Source: Scalindua sp964437425
GTDB lineage: Bacteria > Planctomycetota > Brocadiia > Brocadiales > Scalinduaceae
Length of the DNA: 29,434 nucleotides
Direction of reading: 5' to 3'
Assembly (NCBI GenBank): GCA_964437425.1
Contig: CAYTGO010000039.1
Span: 1 to 29,434, forward strand
Part shown: piece by piece, positions 8,562-16,798 of the stretch
Layout: every line of letters begins with the position of its first letter
Position numbering within the stretch: position 1 is the stretch's first letter
Notes under the pieces: generated by a model
What the model was told of the DNA's origin: nothing
Databases searched by the model: none
What the model saw: only the letters and a program-made list of their open reading frames with translations
Position numbers and translations under genes: made by a program

Positions 8562-9131
8562 TTAATTAAGATCCTTATGCTTCCAGTATTTGGTCCCTTG
8601 AATCGTAGCCTGTAAAGACGCTCCAGCTTCCGTCAGTTGATAGGTAATAATATCCAGATCTGCTGATTGTGCTGCTGAATAGGCAGCACCCTTTTCGCCT
8701 GATTTAAGAGCAGCATCAGCCTGGCCACCGAACTCCCAGCCCTTTTCAACAAATTTATCCATGTCATCCTGATTTCTGAAAATAATTACCGCCCTGAAAT
8801 CTTTGACTCCAAGGCCGATACCTCCTCCCAGGGTTCTCATCTTCATATAGACGGGATTCTTGCCTTTATTGTCTGTAACTGTTCCGTAGCCGCTTCCACT
8901 GCTGAGCAGGAACAGATTTGTGTTAATATTGCTGAATACACCATACCCGGCTGAATTCTTTATTTGCTGTTTTGCAATAGGGAACTCTTTATAAAGACGT
9001 ACTAGTGTGGCATCCTTCATGTCAAGGACATACTCTCTCTGTTCAGCAATAGAGTTGCCTTGAATCGTAGCGCAACCTGCCAGTAAAGCTATCGTGAAAG
9101 AAATTGCCAGTGCTTTGCTAATGGGTTTCAT
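8562..9131 (-). CDS. SYLF (YSC84-like) lipid-binding domain lipoprotein
   Basis: The start is placed at the ATG at 9131, because AAGGAG lies 9 nt before it and the lipoprotein signal (KALAISFTIALLAGCAT) follows at once. A longer frame up to 9170 lacks support. The mature protein starts at the lipobox cysteine. The rest is a SYLF/YSC84 domain: SAGYGVFSNINTN, GSGYGTVTDN, MRTLGGGIGLGVKDFRAVIIF, then WEFGGQADAALKSG. The domain binds phosphoinositides in eukaryotes; bacterial members are membrane-associated and of unsettled function. The product is 189 residues, usual for bacterial SYLF proteins. It may share an envelope-lipid theme with the upstream MlaC-like gene, though a terminator lies between them. 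Confidence 0.86.
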   Translation of the reverse strand: MKPISKALAISFTIALLAGCATIQGNSIAEQREYVLDMKDATLVRLYKEFPIAKQQIKNSAGYGVFSNINTNLFLLSSGSGYGTVTDNKGKNPVYMKMRTLGGGIGLGVKDFRAVIIFRNQDDMDKFVEKGWEFGGQADAALKSGEKGAAYSAAQSADLDIITYQLTEAGASLQATIQGTKYWKHKDLN

Positions 9132-9466
9132 GTGTTTTTTCTCCTTGTATTGATGTTGCTGGGTTTGCATAAAATAACTTTTAATGTGTGTAAGTAAAAG
9201 CTGAACAACATTTTTTCTTATCAGCTACACTATAATAATTCAATTTGTAAACATCGCAACTACTTTTTTTGCTTTTGAATAAAAGATTCTTGACGTTAAG
9301 CATTAACAGCCTTGCAATTTAAACTCAGGCATGTTCTTTGTGCATGTATTGAGCAGGTTAAGAAGTAGTTCAAAATGAATTTTGTAACAAAAAAGGGCAA
9401 AGCAGGTTGTCTGCTTATGCCCTTTAAGAGTGTTGTTGAAACTACATATATGTTTCTAAAAGAAAA
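9132..9466. other. Intergenic stretch between SYLF and mlaC-like genes
   Basis: About 330 nt of AT-rich sequence. It holds the SYLF ribosome binding site (9141-9146 on the minus strand) and, at its right end, the intrinsic terminator of the mlaC-like gene (separate entry). I see no further ORF or RNA gene. Confidence 0.6.
9388..9425 (-). terminator. Intrinsic terminator of the mlaC-like gene
   Basis: Read on the minus strand, AAAGGGCA-T-AAGCAG pairs with CTGCTT-TGCCCTTT across a five-base loop (ACAAC) with one bulged T, followed by a run of T (TTTTGTT). This is a strong rho-independent terminator about 40 nt after the mlaC-like stop codon and it separates that gene from the SYLF gene. Confidence 0.88.
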
Positions 9467-10111
9467 TTATTCAACAAATTTGGGTTGAACAGCTATAGAC
9501 AAAGAGGCGGTTTTCATTGTAGTGATATCTTTACCTTGTTTTTTCATCATTGTATTCAACAACTCTTCATATGAAGTCCTGACAAGGGTATTGGTGATTT
9601 GACTACGGTAATTATTGACCAGACTTACACCCTCCATAACCAGATCACAGATCAGCCATTTTCCATTTTCACGGAGTAAGTAAAAATCTGCAGAGACTTC
9701 CTTGCCAGACTTAGTAAGAAGTGTGGTTTGCACTCTGGCAGATTTATTGAATTGTTTTTCCTTTAATGAAATAATCTTCTTTCCAAATAGAGGGTTTGGT
9801 TTCTTGATGTAAGAGCATTTGAGATGGTTGGTGAACAATTCCACAAATCCGGATCTTTGCTCATAAAGGCACTTGCTCCAGTATTCTCCCATGACTCTTT
9901 GAGATATCTTTTCAAAATCAAAGGAAGATGAAATCGCATCCCACTGTTTTGTCTTTCGTTCACTGATATCATCTATTTCATTTAAAGAGGATTCGCTAAG
10001 TATAACTTTTTTAACGAGTGCACTTGGCTCTCCAGACCACAAATAAGATTGATTAACCGTGATTGCAAAAATACTAACTAATATTACAAACATAACTTTT
10101 CTGTGTTTCAT
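9467..10111 (-). CDS. mlaC: MlaC/Ttg2D family phospholipid-binding protein
   Basis: A 214-residue protein with a signal peptide (residues 1-25) and the MlaC fold: FDFEKISQRVMGEYW (the F-D-F/L motif with the conserved arginine and W), FVELFTNHLKCSYIKK, then TTLLTKSGKEVSADFYLLRENGKWLICDLVMEGVSLVNNYRSQ, the family's signature end. MlaC shuttles phospholipids through the periplasm between the outer-membrane MlaA complex and the MlaFEDB transporter. The usual mlaD, mlaE and mlaF genes are not in this window, so it is an isolated copy here. GGAGG precedes the ATG by 7 nt. The gene symbol reflects family membership; orthology with E. coli mlaC is not proven. Confidence 0.85.
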   Translation of the reverse strand: MKHRKVMFVILVSIFAITVNQSYLWSGEPSALVKKVILSESSLNEIDDISERKTKQWDAISSSFDFEKISQRVMGEYWSKCLYEQRSGFVELFTNHLKCSYIKKPNPLFGKKIISLKEKQFNKSARVQTTLLTKSGKEVSADFYLLRENGKWLICDLVMEGVSLVNNYRSQITNTLVRTSYEELLNTMMKKQGKDITTMKTASLSIAVQPKFVE

Positions 10112-10701
10112 CGCTGCCCTCCATTAAAAGAAATTATAATTGCATACTGTTTAATATATCCTGATACTCACACTTAATGGGCTGTTATAAACAAAGCTCC
10201 ATTAGACATCATTTTGTATCTCATTCATATGAGAAGATCGCAAGCAACATGCCATTTGCTGAAATTAATCAGTAAATCTTATTATTCATGGTGGTTATTA
10301 CATCCAGATTTTATGCTTATAAATAATTCTGTTTAAAACCTAAAATTAGCAAGAAATCAATATATACGATGCTTCTATATGTATATATTGTATATAGTGT
10401 ATATAATATAGACTCCATGCTACGCTAGATCGTACACTTCCTAATAAGCTTTAATACTTTGAATCATGATGAGTGCCTTTAATTCAAAACGAGTGATTTT
10501 ATGGAAATGTTCAAAATAACTGAAATGCATTAATTGAAACCTGAAAAAAATGTCTACTTTCTAGACAGGATATTATCAATATGAAACACGTTATGGAAGG
10601 ATCAGCAAATGTTGCACTGGATCTATACGCTGATAGGGGAGACAGATGTCTTAATTTATGTCAGCAGGAGTCTGATATCGATTAATTCGGGAAATGAAAT
10701 A
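10112..10701. other. 590-nt intergenic stretch, AT-rich with TA-repeat tract
   Basis: This lies between the mlaC-like start and tRNA-His. At 10378-10411 there is an alternating TATATA-rich tract (TGTATATATTGTATATAG and similar), likely easily melted DNA. A 34-codon ATG frame begins at 10581 but has no family match and no ribosome binding site. No convincing gene or RNA structure is seen. Confidence 0.5.
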
Positions 10702-10779
10702 TGGGGTGAGTGAGGGGATTCGAACCCCCGACCCCCAGGACCACAACCTGGTGCTCTAACCAACTGAGCTACACCCACC
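10702..10779 (-). tRNA. tRNA-His (GTG)
   Basis: The minus-strand cloverleaf is complete. The acceptor GTGGGTG pairs with CACTCAC. The D-arm is AGCTCAGTTGGTTAGAGC, the anticodon loop is centred on TTGTGGT with anticodon GTG, and the T-loop is TTCGAAT. The extra G at 10779 opposite C73 is the G-1 identity mark of tRNA-His. CCA is encoded (10702-10704). It lies 26 nt downstream of tRNA-Arg and is probably co-transcribed with it. Confidence 0.96.
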
Positions 10780-10805
10780 ACATTACTTTTGTGAATTAAC
10801 TACTA

Positions 10806-10879
10806 TACGCCAGGGAGGGCTCGAACCCCCGACCCTCAGATTAGAAATCTGATGCTCTATCCAACTGAGCTACTGGCGC
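10806..10879 (-). tRNA. tRNA-Arg (TCT)
   Basis: Minus-strand cloverleaf: acceptor GCGCCAG with CTGGCGT, D-arm AGCTCAGTTGGATAGAGC, anticodon stem TCAGA/TCTGA enclosing TTTCTAA (anticodon TCT, reads AGA/AGG), and T-loop TTCGAGC. The discriminator is A, and the next bases are TAG, so CCA is not encoded, unlike the neighbouring tRNA-His. The product would need CCA addition. Confidence 0.96.
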
Positions 10880-10987
10880 TTAGTTTGTTAGTTACTTATA
10901 TGTCAATGGCTTATGAGTCAGCCGCCTCGCGTTGAATTCCGTCGAAGAACCCTCATAAACACTGTTTTTTGCAGTAAATCAAAGAAG

Positions 10988-11016
10988 AATTATATATCTG
11001 CAAAAACAAAATTGCA
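10988..11016 (-). promoter_or_regulatory. Promoter for tRNA-Arg/tRNA-His
   Basis: On the minus strand a TTGCAA -35 (11016-11011) and a perfect TATAAT -10 (10993-10988) are separated by 17 nt. Transcription would begin near 10981, about 100 nt before tRNA-Arg, leaving a leader to be trimmed. This is inferred from consensus match and spacing only. Confidence 0.55.
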
Positions 11017-11074
11017 AGTCTAATAACATTCCTTTTCAAAGCCAATTCTATCAAATCTAGGACGTTGCCGGATG

Positions 11075-11863
11075 TTATCCATTCTTTGTGTCGTTGAATA
11101 TATCGTTGGCTTCCTTAGGGTTCGCATCCTTATGTATAATGGCATGCAGCGCCTTTGCCATAGCAACAGGGTGCTTATGTTGCCAGATATTTCTTCCGAG
11201 ATTCAAGCCGATAGCTCCCTTTGTCATACCGTCATGGACGAACTCAAACACAGGAAGTTCTGTATCGAACTTTGGTCCGCCTGCTATGACAATGGGAACA
11301 GGGCAACCTTCAGTAACCTTTTCGAACTCTTCACACCAATATGTCTTTACTACCTTGGCACCAATCTCTGCGGCGATACGACAACACAGTGCCAGGTACC
11401 TTGCATCACGTTTTTCCAGCTCTTTTCCAACGGCCGTAACAGCCATAACAGGAATACCGTACTCTTCACACTCGTCCACTAGCTTTCCAAGATTGAGAAG
11501 TGTCTGGCGTTCATAACTACTGCCTATAAAGACTGACAAACCAACTCCGGAAACATTAAGCCTTACAGCGTCCTTTATGGAAGTGGTGAGTCCCTCATTT
11601 GCCAGATCTCCTCCCACTACGCTGGTACCGCCGGATACACGAAGTATGACCGGTTTACTATCAACCGGATCTATGGCAGCACGCAATACACCTCTTGTAA
11701 CAAAAAGAGCATCACAGTATTCAATAATCGGTTTAATTGTCTCACCGGGCTTCTCCAGGTTATTGGTGGGTCCCAGGAAATATCCATGATCTATCGGCAT
11801 GAACATACATTTACCATCAGATCCCATTATCGAAGAGAGTCTGTTTTTCATTCCCCAATCCAT
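11075..11863 (-). CDS. DeoC/LsrF-type class I aldolase-thiolase
   Basis: A 262-residue TIM-barrel protein closely resembling LsrF (3-hydroxy-5-phosphonooxypentane-2,4-dione thiolase of AI-2 breakdown). Shared features are MDWGMKNRLS, the PIDHGYFLGPT loop, TRGVLR, AVRLNVSG, VKTYW (Schiff-base lysine K173), GCPVPIVIAGGPK and LGRNIWQHKHPVAMAKA. It lacks the roughly 30-residue N-terminal extension of E. coli LsrF. Related enzymes include the ADH synthase of archaeal-type aromatic amino acid synthesis and fructose-bisphosphate aldolase class I (FbaB), but the match is closest to LsrF. No lsr transport or kinase genes are nearby, so a role in AI-2 turnover is unproven. GGAGGTG precedes the ATG by 6 nt. 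Confidence 0.85.
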   Translation of the reverse strand: MDWGMKNRLSSIMGSDGKCMFMPIDHGYFLGPTNNLEKPGETIKPIIEYCDALFVTRGVLRAAIDPVDSKPVILRVSGGTSVVGGDLANEGLTTSIKDAVRLNVSGVGLSVFIGSSYERQTLLNLGKLVDECEEYGIPVMAVTAVGKELEKRDARYLALCCRIAAEIGAKVVKTYWCEEFEKVTEGCPVPIVIAGGPKFDTELPVFEFVHDGMTKGAIGLNLGRNIWQHKHPVAMAKALHAIIHKDANPKEANDIFNDTKNG

Positions 11864-12271
11864 TTCTACACCTCCATTTTTAAAATGTTATTTCGTATAT
11901 TTTTTACTTATTTATCAGGTCATGCAATTTGGTAGAAAATCACATAAATCAATATTTTATTTTAAGAAAAATATCATTAACCTCAACAATTGGAGAGCTA
12001 GCATAGAAAATTCAATTTGGTATGTCAACGGAAAATGTCTATATGTAATTAAATGAGCAGAAGTTTCCTTGTTTACCAGATACATTCACAAAAGCATCAT
12101 TTTCTTTGAACTTACGATACCAGGGTATATCTTTTGCTTGTAAAGTAGTTCCAGTTATTATCGAATAGATTAAACATCGCTTGGAGCATGGATTACACCT
12201 GTTCCTGCTCTGTCTAAATAATACATAACATATTAATGCAGTAAGGTTTATCATTCTGGAGGTTTTATACA
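11864..12271. other. Divergent intergenic region, about 400 nt
   Basis: AT-rich spacer between the divergently read aldolase gene and the small exported-protein gene, so it should hold promoters for both. I see ribosome binding sites at each edge (GGAGGTG on the minus strand, GGAGG at 12258-12262 on the plus strand) but no promoter boxes I would defend. The minus-strand frame 12039-12299 looks non-coding. Confidence 0.5.
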
Positions 12272-12787
12272 ATGAGTTACTTATTATCCAAAAGAACATA
12301 TTTAATGGTACTGTTGAGTGTTTTAATGGTGGTCATTTTTGCAACAATTGGTAAGAAAAATGTTCAGGCTGACGAAGTTGAGCGCTCATTTTATCTGCCC
12401 AGTATTTTCAAACAAGGAGTAGATGAACATCTGAAAGAGATAAGGTTTGCAGCAAAATATCCCGGTGTTATCGAAGCTGATGCTTCCTGGGAACCGGTGG
12501 AAAGGGAACTGACAATAACACTCTATGATCAGGAAGGAAAACCCCTGGCAAGCAAGAAGGGCATGAGCCCTGTCCATCTTGATTACACGTATACTGAAGT
12601 GCAATTAAACAGGGCAAAAATACTGGGTAATACACTCAAGGTTGGGCTTTCAAAATCTCCTTTTAAGACGATAAGCGGAAAGATTAAGATTCGCATTCCT
12701 GATAAAAAAGTGATTGAAGAGGATGATTCTATAAACGTTCGTGGCCCATTTGGAACCTTTAAAAAAGAGGTAGTGGAGGAAGAATAA
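12272..12787 (+). CDS. Small exported protein of unknown function
   Basis: A 171-residue protein with a signal peptide or N-terminal anchor (residues 8-33, TYLMVLLSVLMVVIFATIGKK, then VQA-DE). The mature part looks like one beta-sandwich: ITLYDQEGKPLASKKGMSPVHLDYTYTEVQL, then LKVGLSKSPFKTISGKIKIRIP. The alternating hydrophobic pattern and the closing K-I-R-I-P strand resemble bacterial pre-peptidase or invasion-type Ig domains, but no family is assigned. The acidic tail (VEEE) ends the protein. GGAGG at 12258 gives good start support. It converges with the GH99-like gene. Confidence 0.7.
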   Translation: MSYLLSKRTYLMVLLSVLMVVIFATIGKKNVQADEVERSFYLPSIFKQGVDEHLKEIRFAAKYPGVIEADASWEPVERELTITLYDQEGKPLASKKGMSPVHLDYTYTEVQLNRAKILGNTLKVGLSKSPFKTISGKIKIRIPDKKVIEEDDSINVRGPFGTFKKEVVEEE

Positions 12788-12816
12788 AACTCCATATTTC
12801 TGATTTGAATTTGCCT

Positions 12817-13923
12817 TCAGGCATCCTGTTTCGCCTCCATGACCGCTTCCAGCCACGCGGTACCGAAGCGTTTGTCCGGTTCCAGGTAATGACCTTCGCT
12901 CCACTCGTTCCATGACGCAATGAAGGAGAGTTGTGGTTTGTTGAACTCTTTTGTATATTTGATTGCACGGCCAAGAAAATCGGAGAATAGTGAGGGGTTC
13001 TCATTGACCACTACAGGCCACCAGGGATAGCGTTCCGGTTTATGATAGCCTTTAACAGCAGCCCGTGGTGTTGCATCCCACCCGGGCGAAACAGATGGAA
13101 AATATGTAAGTCCGGACTTATCAGCAAATCCTTTCCATTCACTGCTGCGTTTCTTTACCAGTTTTCCATAATCCTGCTGGTACTCACCCTTCCAGTCCGG
13201 GAGCCATACATAGTGGCTAGTACTGTCAAACCCTGCCTTTTTAAACTCACCAATTTTCGCAGGTGACGGATTAATGGCTATCAAGTGAAGGCCGGGATAT
13301 CCTTTTTTTCTCAGATAGTCTTTAGCTTTATGGATTGCCAGGGATGCAAGTCCTTCACCCAGCTGTCGCAGAAAAAAGGTGCTGTCAAATATGGAGAACA
13401 TTGGCATTTCGTTTACACGAAAATAGTTTGATTTTGAGAAATATTTCTCCTCGATGAATTTTATCAACTCTACAAAATCATCCGGGTCGGTGTAAACAAG
13501 TCTGCCCGGACCAATGTTATGACTTGATTTGTGTTTTACCGGAAGGATTCCCCTGGGCATTCGGTTTGCCCACATCAGGGCGAATGGAAAATCTCCGCCA
13601 CCATCAGCGCCGAGAAATCCATTATCCAGGGCTGCCTCAAAGACACGCTTTCCCCGTGACCAGAAAAAGCCGTGCACAAAGAAGTCCACACCATATTTAC
13701 GAGCAAGCCCAACCTGTTTCTGTGCGGTAGACGGATCTGAATCATCATAAGGGCCATCAGCGGGCAGACGTGGCTGGTTATGATCAGAGAATCGTTTCGG
13801 TGCATTCAGCACAAGGTCCCATTCGCTCCAGCTCGGCGAAAATTTTATGTCCCGTTCAGCGCACGCATGCCAGCCCGGATATAAATACGCGCCGATTTTT
13901 ATATTATTATCTGAATTATTCAA
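12817..13923 (-). CDS. GH99-like/WbsX-type glycan protein
   Basis: A 368-residue protein of the glycoside-hydrolase-family-99-like (WbsX) group. Signature segments are IGAYLYPGWH at the N-terminus, QVGLARKYGVDFFVHGFFW (about residues 75-95), FPFALMWANR, and the C-terminal SWNEWSEGHYLEPDKRFG, which carries the family's W-N-E-W-x-E-G acidic pair. True GH99 enzymes are endo-alpha-mannosidases; the WbsX branch is usually in O-antigen or capsule clusters. No glycan genes flank it here. The start is TTG at 13923, with AGGA about 9 nt upstream; a longer TTG start at 13959 lacks a ribosome binding site. The gene is visibly more GC-rich than its neighbours, hinting at acquisition. No signal peptide is seen. 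Confidence 0.82.
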   Translation of the reverse strand: MNNSDNNIKIGAYLYPGWHACAERDIKFSPSWSEWDLVLNAPKRFSDHNQPRLPADGPYDDSDPSTAQKQVGLARKYGVDFFVHGFFWSRGKRVFEAALDNGFLGADGGGDFPFALMWANRMPRGILPVKHKSSHNIGPGRLVYTDPDDFVELIKFIEEKYFSKSNYFRVNEMPMFSIFDSTFFLRQLGEGLASLAIHKAKDYLRKKGYPGLHLIAINPSPAKIGEFKKAGFDSTSHYVWLPDWKGEYQQDYGKLVKKRSSEWKGFADKSGLTYFPSVSPGWDATPRAAVKGYHKPERYPWWPVVVNENPSLFSDFLGRAIKYTKEFNKPQLSFIASWNEWSEGHYLEPDKRFGTAWLEAVMEAKQDA

Positions 13924-14133
13924 ATTTTCATTTCCTGCCAAACGGGAAAGTAACGTCAAATGTCATTATTGTATGTGGTTTTAATTTGTATCATTTTCTT
14001 CTCAATTTTTCCATTTTTTTCAGAATTACGACTCAAGCTTCATATAGTATAGGCATAGAAATTTTCTAAAGAATAGTGATGGAAATACCGATAATAAATA
14101 CGGGTAGATCTGCTAAGGCAGAAGAGGAAATAC

Positions 14134-14421
14134 TTGTTAGTGTTAAAAGAGTTTACTCATATGATAAGGATGAACATTGATATGGATGATGAGACATATT
14201 CCGCACTTATTAAAACAATCAAGGAACGGATTGAGTATCTGGAGAATAACGATCCGGATAATACAAATCTTGAGGAGCTTAAACTGCTGTTGTCAGACAA
14301 TGTATCGAAAGATGGGAAAATTCAGGTCAGGTTTTCCCTGTTGAATAAAAAAGCTCATTATCATTTCTCGAACTACACAGACTATCTTCACAGGTACGAG
14401 AAAGAGCACTTATGTAATTGA
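14134..14421 (+). CDS. Small protein of unknown function
   Basis: A 95-residue, mostly helical and acidic protein (MDDETYSALIKTIKERIEYL, then NLEELKLLLS), ending with an aromatic segment rich in H, Y and F. I recognise no family. The TTG at 14134 is favoured as start because AGAGG lies 6-7 nt upstream; the ATG at 14161 has no ribosome binding site. It converges with the large TPR gene, 69 nt away. Confidence 0.5.
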   Translation: MLVLKEFTHMIRMNIDMDDETYSALIKTIKERIEYLENNDPDNTNLEELKLLLSDNVSKDGKIQVRFSLLNKKAHYHFSNYTDYLHRYEKEHLCN

Positions 14422-14490
14422 TTCAATCACAATATTCCTTTACGTAGGTCATATTTTCTACCCGATATTTACTATAAGGAGCAATGTTTA

Positions 14491-16556
14491 CTATCCAAGA
14501 TGTGTTGCAAGCAATCTTGATTTTTCTTTGATAAACGCTTTTGTCTCATCGTCAATATCAGCTTTTTCAAGCCATGAATCTAATTTACTAAAATCCCACC
14601 ACACAGTAAAATCACTTTTAAGGATTTGATCAAGCTCTCTTTCGGATAGAGATGTATCCGTGCCAAGAAGTTTCTTGACAATACAATCGATATAAATGGC
14701 TAAAGCCTTTGTCTCTTCATTATTTGATAAAGACAACGCCTTCGTAATAGCAGTTAGTGCACTATCATAATTACCTGTAAAGATATTTATTTTTGAAAGG
14801 TATACGTAATGATAAGCATCATCCGGGGCCAGCTTGATTGCTTTATTATAATCTGCTGCAGCTTCCTCATACTGCTCAAGTCCGCTATAAGCAAGTCCCC
14901 TGTTGCTGTAGACAGTATCATTTTCAGGATCTAACTCAATTGTTTTACTATAGTCCATAATTGCCTTTTCGTACTGCCTGGTAGTATAAAGAATGTTTGC
15001 TCTGTTGTTGTAAGCAGGAGCGTATTCCGGATCGAGATCAATTGCTTTAGCGTAGTTCATAATTGCACTTTCATACTGTTTGAGCCTGCCATAAGCATCT
15101 CCTCTTCTGCCGTAAGCGATTATATTTTCAGGGTCTAATTCTATTGTTTTGTTGTAGTCTTCAATCGCCTTCTTATACTGCTTGAGACTATAATAAGCAT
15201 CACCTCTGTTAAGATAGGCAAATTGATTTTCAGGGTTTAATCTAATTGCATCACTTAAATATGTAATTGATGAAGGAGGGTCCTCATTAGAATGTTTACT
15301 AAAGCCTTCTTTATGTCTGCCTTCAAAAATATATTCTCTCTCTGTCTTCTTCCTGGTAAGAACTTCATCGTAGTCAAGCAGAGTGGTAATCGTTTTCTCC
15401 GTAGCGATTTGTGCTTGTTTATTCGTTACCGCTTCTTCTGGCTCTTTACTTGAATTGACAGGTAAGCTCTCTGCTGAATCTTCTTTCTTTGTTGTATGTG
15501 ATGGTGCCTCTGTTTGTTTTCTATCCTCGCCTTGCAAATCTGATAAAACTCTGCTGTTTTTGAGTTCAACCTCTTTTTCTGATTTGCCAAATATCTTATC
15601 TGTTCTTTCGTCTAGTCGGGCATTAAATTCCTGACGTAACTCATTAATGGCGCCTTCTGATTTCTCTTTTATAAGTATGTCTGCATTGCTCCTGGTGATA
15701 TATTTTGTGGCTTCCATATTGGCTTGCCTTTGCATCTCTGCCATTACAGTATCATTTGCGGTTTTTTTAATTTTGCTGTAACCAATCAATGAAAGAATGA
15801 TTATCACGACAACAAGAGCGGAACCAATGCCTATGACGTACATACGATTTGCCAGTGTTGTTGACTTTGCGGTATTTAGCAAATCCTCTGTCTGTTTCCT
15901 ATACTCATCTCGTAAATTAGATAAAATGTTATCACTGTTTAGCTTTATCTTTTCATCAAGCTCATTAAGCAGCTTAGTTGCACTCTCATCTATTTTGCCT
16001 TCTGTGTCAGAACGTGATGCATTGATGGCGTCACCTATTTTTTGATCAAACGCATTAGATAGTCTGGTTAGACTCTCTTCTTTTTCCTTTTCTATGTCGG
16101 AGCGTGATGTATTGATGGAGTTTTCTATTTTTTGATCAAATGCGCTAGATAGCCTGGCNNNNNNNNNNNNNNNNNNNNNNNNNNNNNNNNNNNNNNNNNN
16201 NNNNNNNNNNNNNNNNNNNNNNNNNNNNNNNNNNNNNNNNNNNNNNNNNNNNNNNNNNGTGATGTATTGATGGAGTTTTCTATTTTTTGATCAAATGCGC
16301 TAGATAGCCTGGCGAGACTCTCTTCTATTTTCTTTTCTATGTCAGAATGAGATGCATTAATGAAATCTTCTGCTTTTTCTCGTGTAGGTTGTTCTGCAAA
16401 GTCCTTTGTGATGTTTTTTGTCGGCTCCGGGTCCGTCTGATTTTCGATAGGTGCTGTTGTAGTATCTTTTGTGGTGTTTTTACTCTTGTTGGACCCAAAA
16501 AACGAAAGAAAACCCTTTTTTGATGCCTTTATGGGGTGCTTCTTATTCTCTGCCAT
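14491..16556 (-). CDS. Coiled-coil repeat, transmembrane and TPR protein, interrupted by assembly gap
   Basis: Starts at ATG 16556 (AAGGAG 9 nt upstream) with a basic N-terminus (MAENKKHPIKASKKGFLSFF). A 30-residue coiled-coil repeat then runs from 16361 down to about 15937: INASHSDIEKKIEESLARLS..., INTSRSDIEKEKEESLTRLS..., INASRSDTEGKIDESATKLL. A transmembrane helix follows (YVIGIGSALVVVIIILSLIG), a second charged helical stretch, and about six canonical 34-residue TPRs (AIEDYNKTIELDPENIIAYG and similar). The 100-N block at 16159-16258 puts the two halves in different frames, but joining the identical 55-nt gap edges restores one frame of 636 residues. The upstream half has no stop before the gap, and the downstream half reads open to it. 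It probably forms a membrane-anchored oligomer with TPR binding sites. Partner unknown. Confidence 0.85.
15937..16361 (-). repeat. 90-nt in-frame tandem repeat coding coiled coil
   Basis: At least three 30-codon units within the TPR gene. Each begins I-N-A/T-S-x-S-D and ends F-D-Q-K-I or a variant. The copies next to the gap are identical at the DNA level over 55 nt; the outer ones have diverged. The copy number is uncertain because the gap falls inside the array. Confidence 0.85.
16159..16258. other. Assembly gap (100 N)
   Basis: Exactly 100 unknown bases inside the tandem repeat. The 55 nt immediately left (16104-16158) and right (16259-16313) of it are identical, so the gap length is nominal and may really be negative (overlap). 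Confidence 0.99.
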
Positions 16557-16767
16557 CTCTACTCTCCTTCGAATCAGACCAAGTGCATCGAGTGATTTCC
16601 ACGTGTTATAGCAAATATATGTGTATTGTTCAAGAGTGGATAGCTTTGAGCAGATCTCAAGATAAAAATGGTACAAGCTATGGGTTATTTTCATGGTTGA
16701 CAAATAAACAAGCAGTAAATAGAATATTAAGTCGTGTGTGGCATTGCTCTTGTGCGTGTAAATGGTT

Positions 16768-16798
16768 TTGACTATTAACATTGATTTTCTAATATAAT
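16768..16798 (+). promoter_or_regulatory. Promoter for the candidate RNA or truA
   Basis: TTGACT (16768-16773) and a perfect TATAAT (16793-16798) with a 19-nt spacer, slightly longer than optimal. Initiation would fall near 16804-16806, inside the first arm of the RNA's closing stem. It could also serve truA by read-through. Confidence 0.5.

Noticed and set aside
10378..10411. TA-rich tract as a replication origin
   Set aside because: No DnaA boxes or dnaA/dnaN genes are nearby; it is simply low-complexity AT-rich DNA.
10581..10685. 34-codon frame MKHVMEGSANVALDLYADRG before tRNA-His
   Set aside because: No ribosome binding site or family match, and short enough to occur by chance.
12039..12299. 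86-codon minus-strand frame in the divergent spacer
   Set aside because: No ribosome binding site, no family resemblance, and it covers the likely promoter region of the downstream exported-protein gene.
13524..13805. Several frames inside the GH99-like gene
   Set aside because: They overlap a gene with clear family motifs and are rich in P, R and S, as expected of shadow frames in GC-richer DNA.
14491..15882. A separate, shorter TPR gene starting at TTG 15882
   Set aside because: The frame continues open upstream to the gap with the same repeat as the first half. The TTG lies within a coiled coil and has no ribosome binding site.
15937..16361. CRISPR array from the repeated 90-nt units
   Set aside because: The repeats are directly adjacent, in-frame and coding, without spacers.
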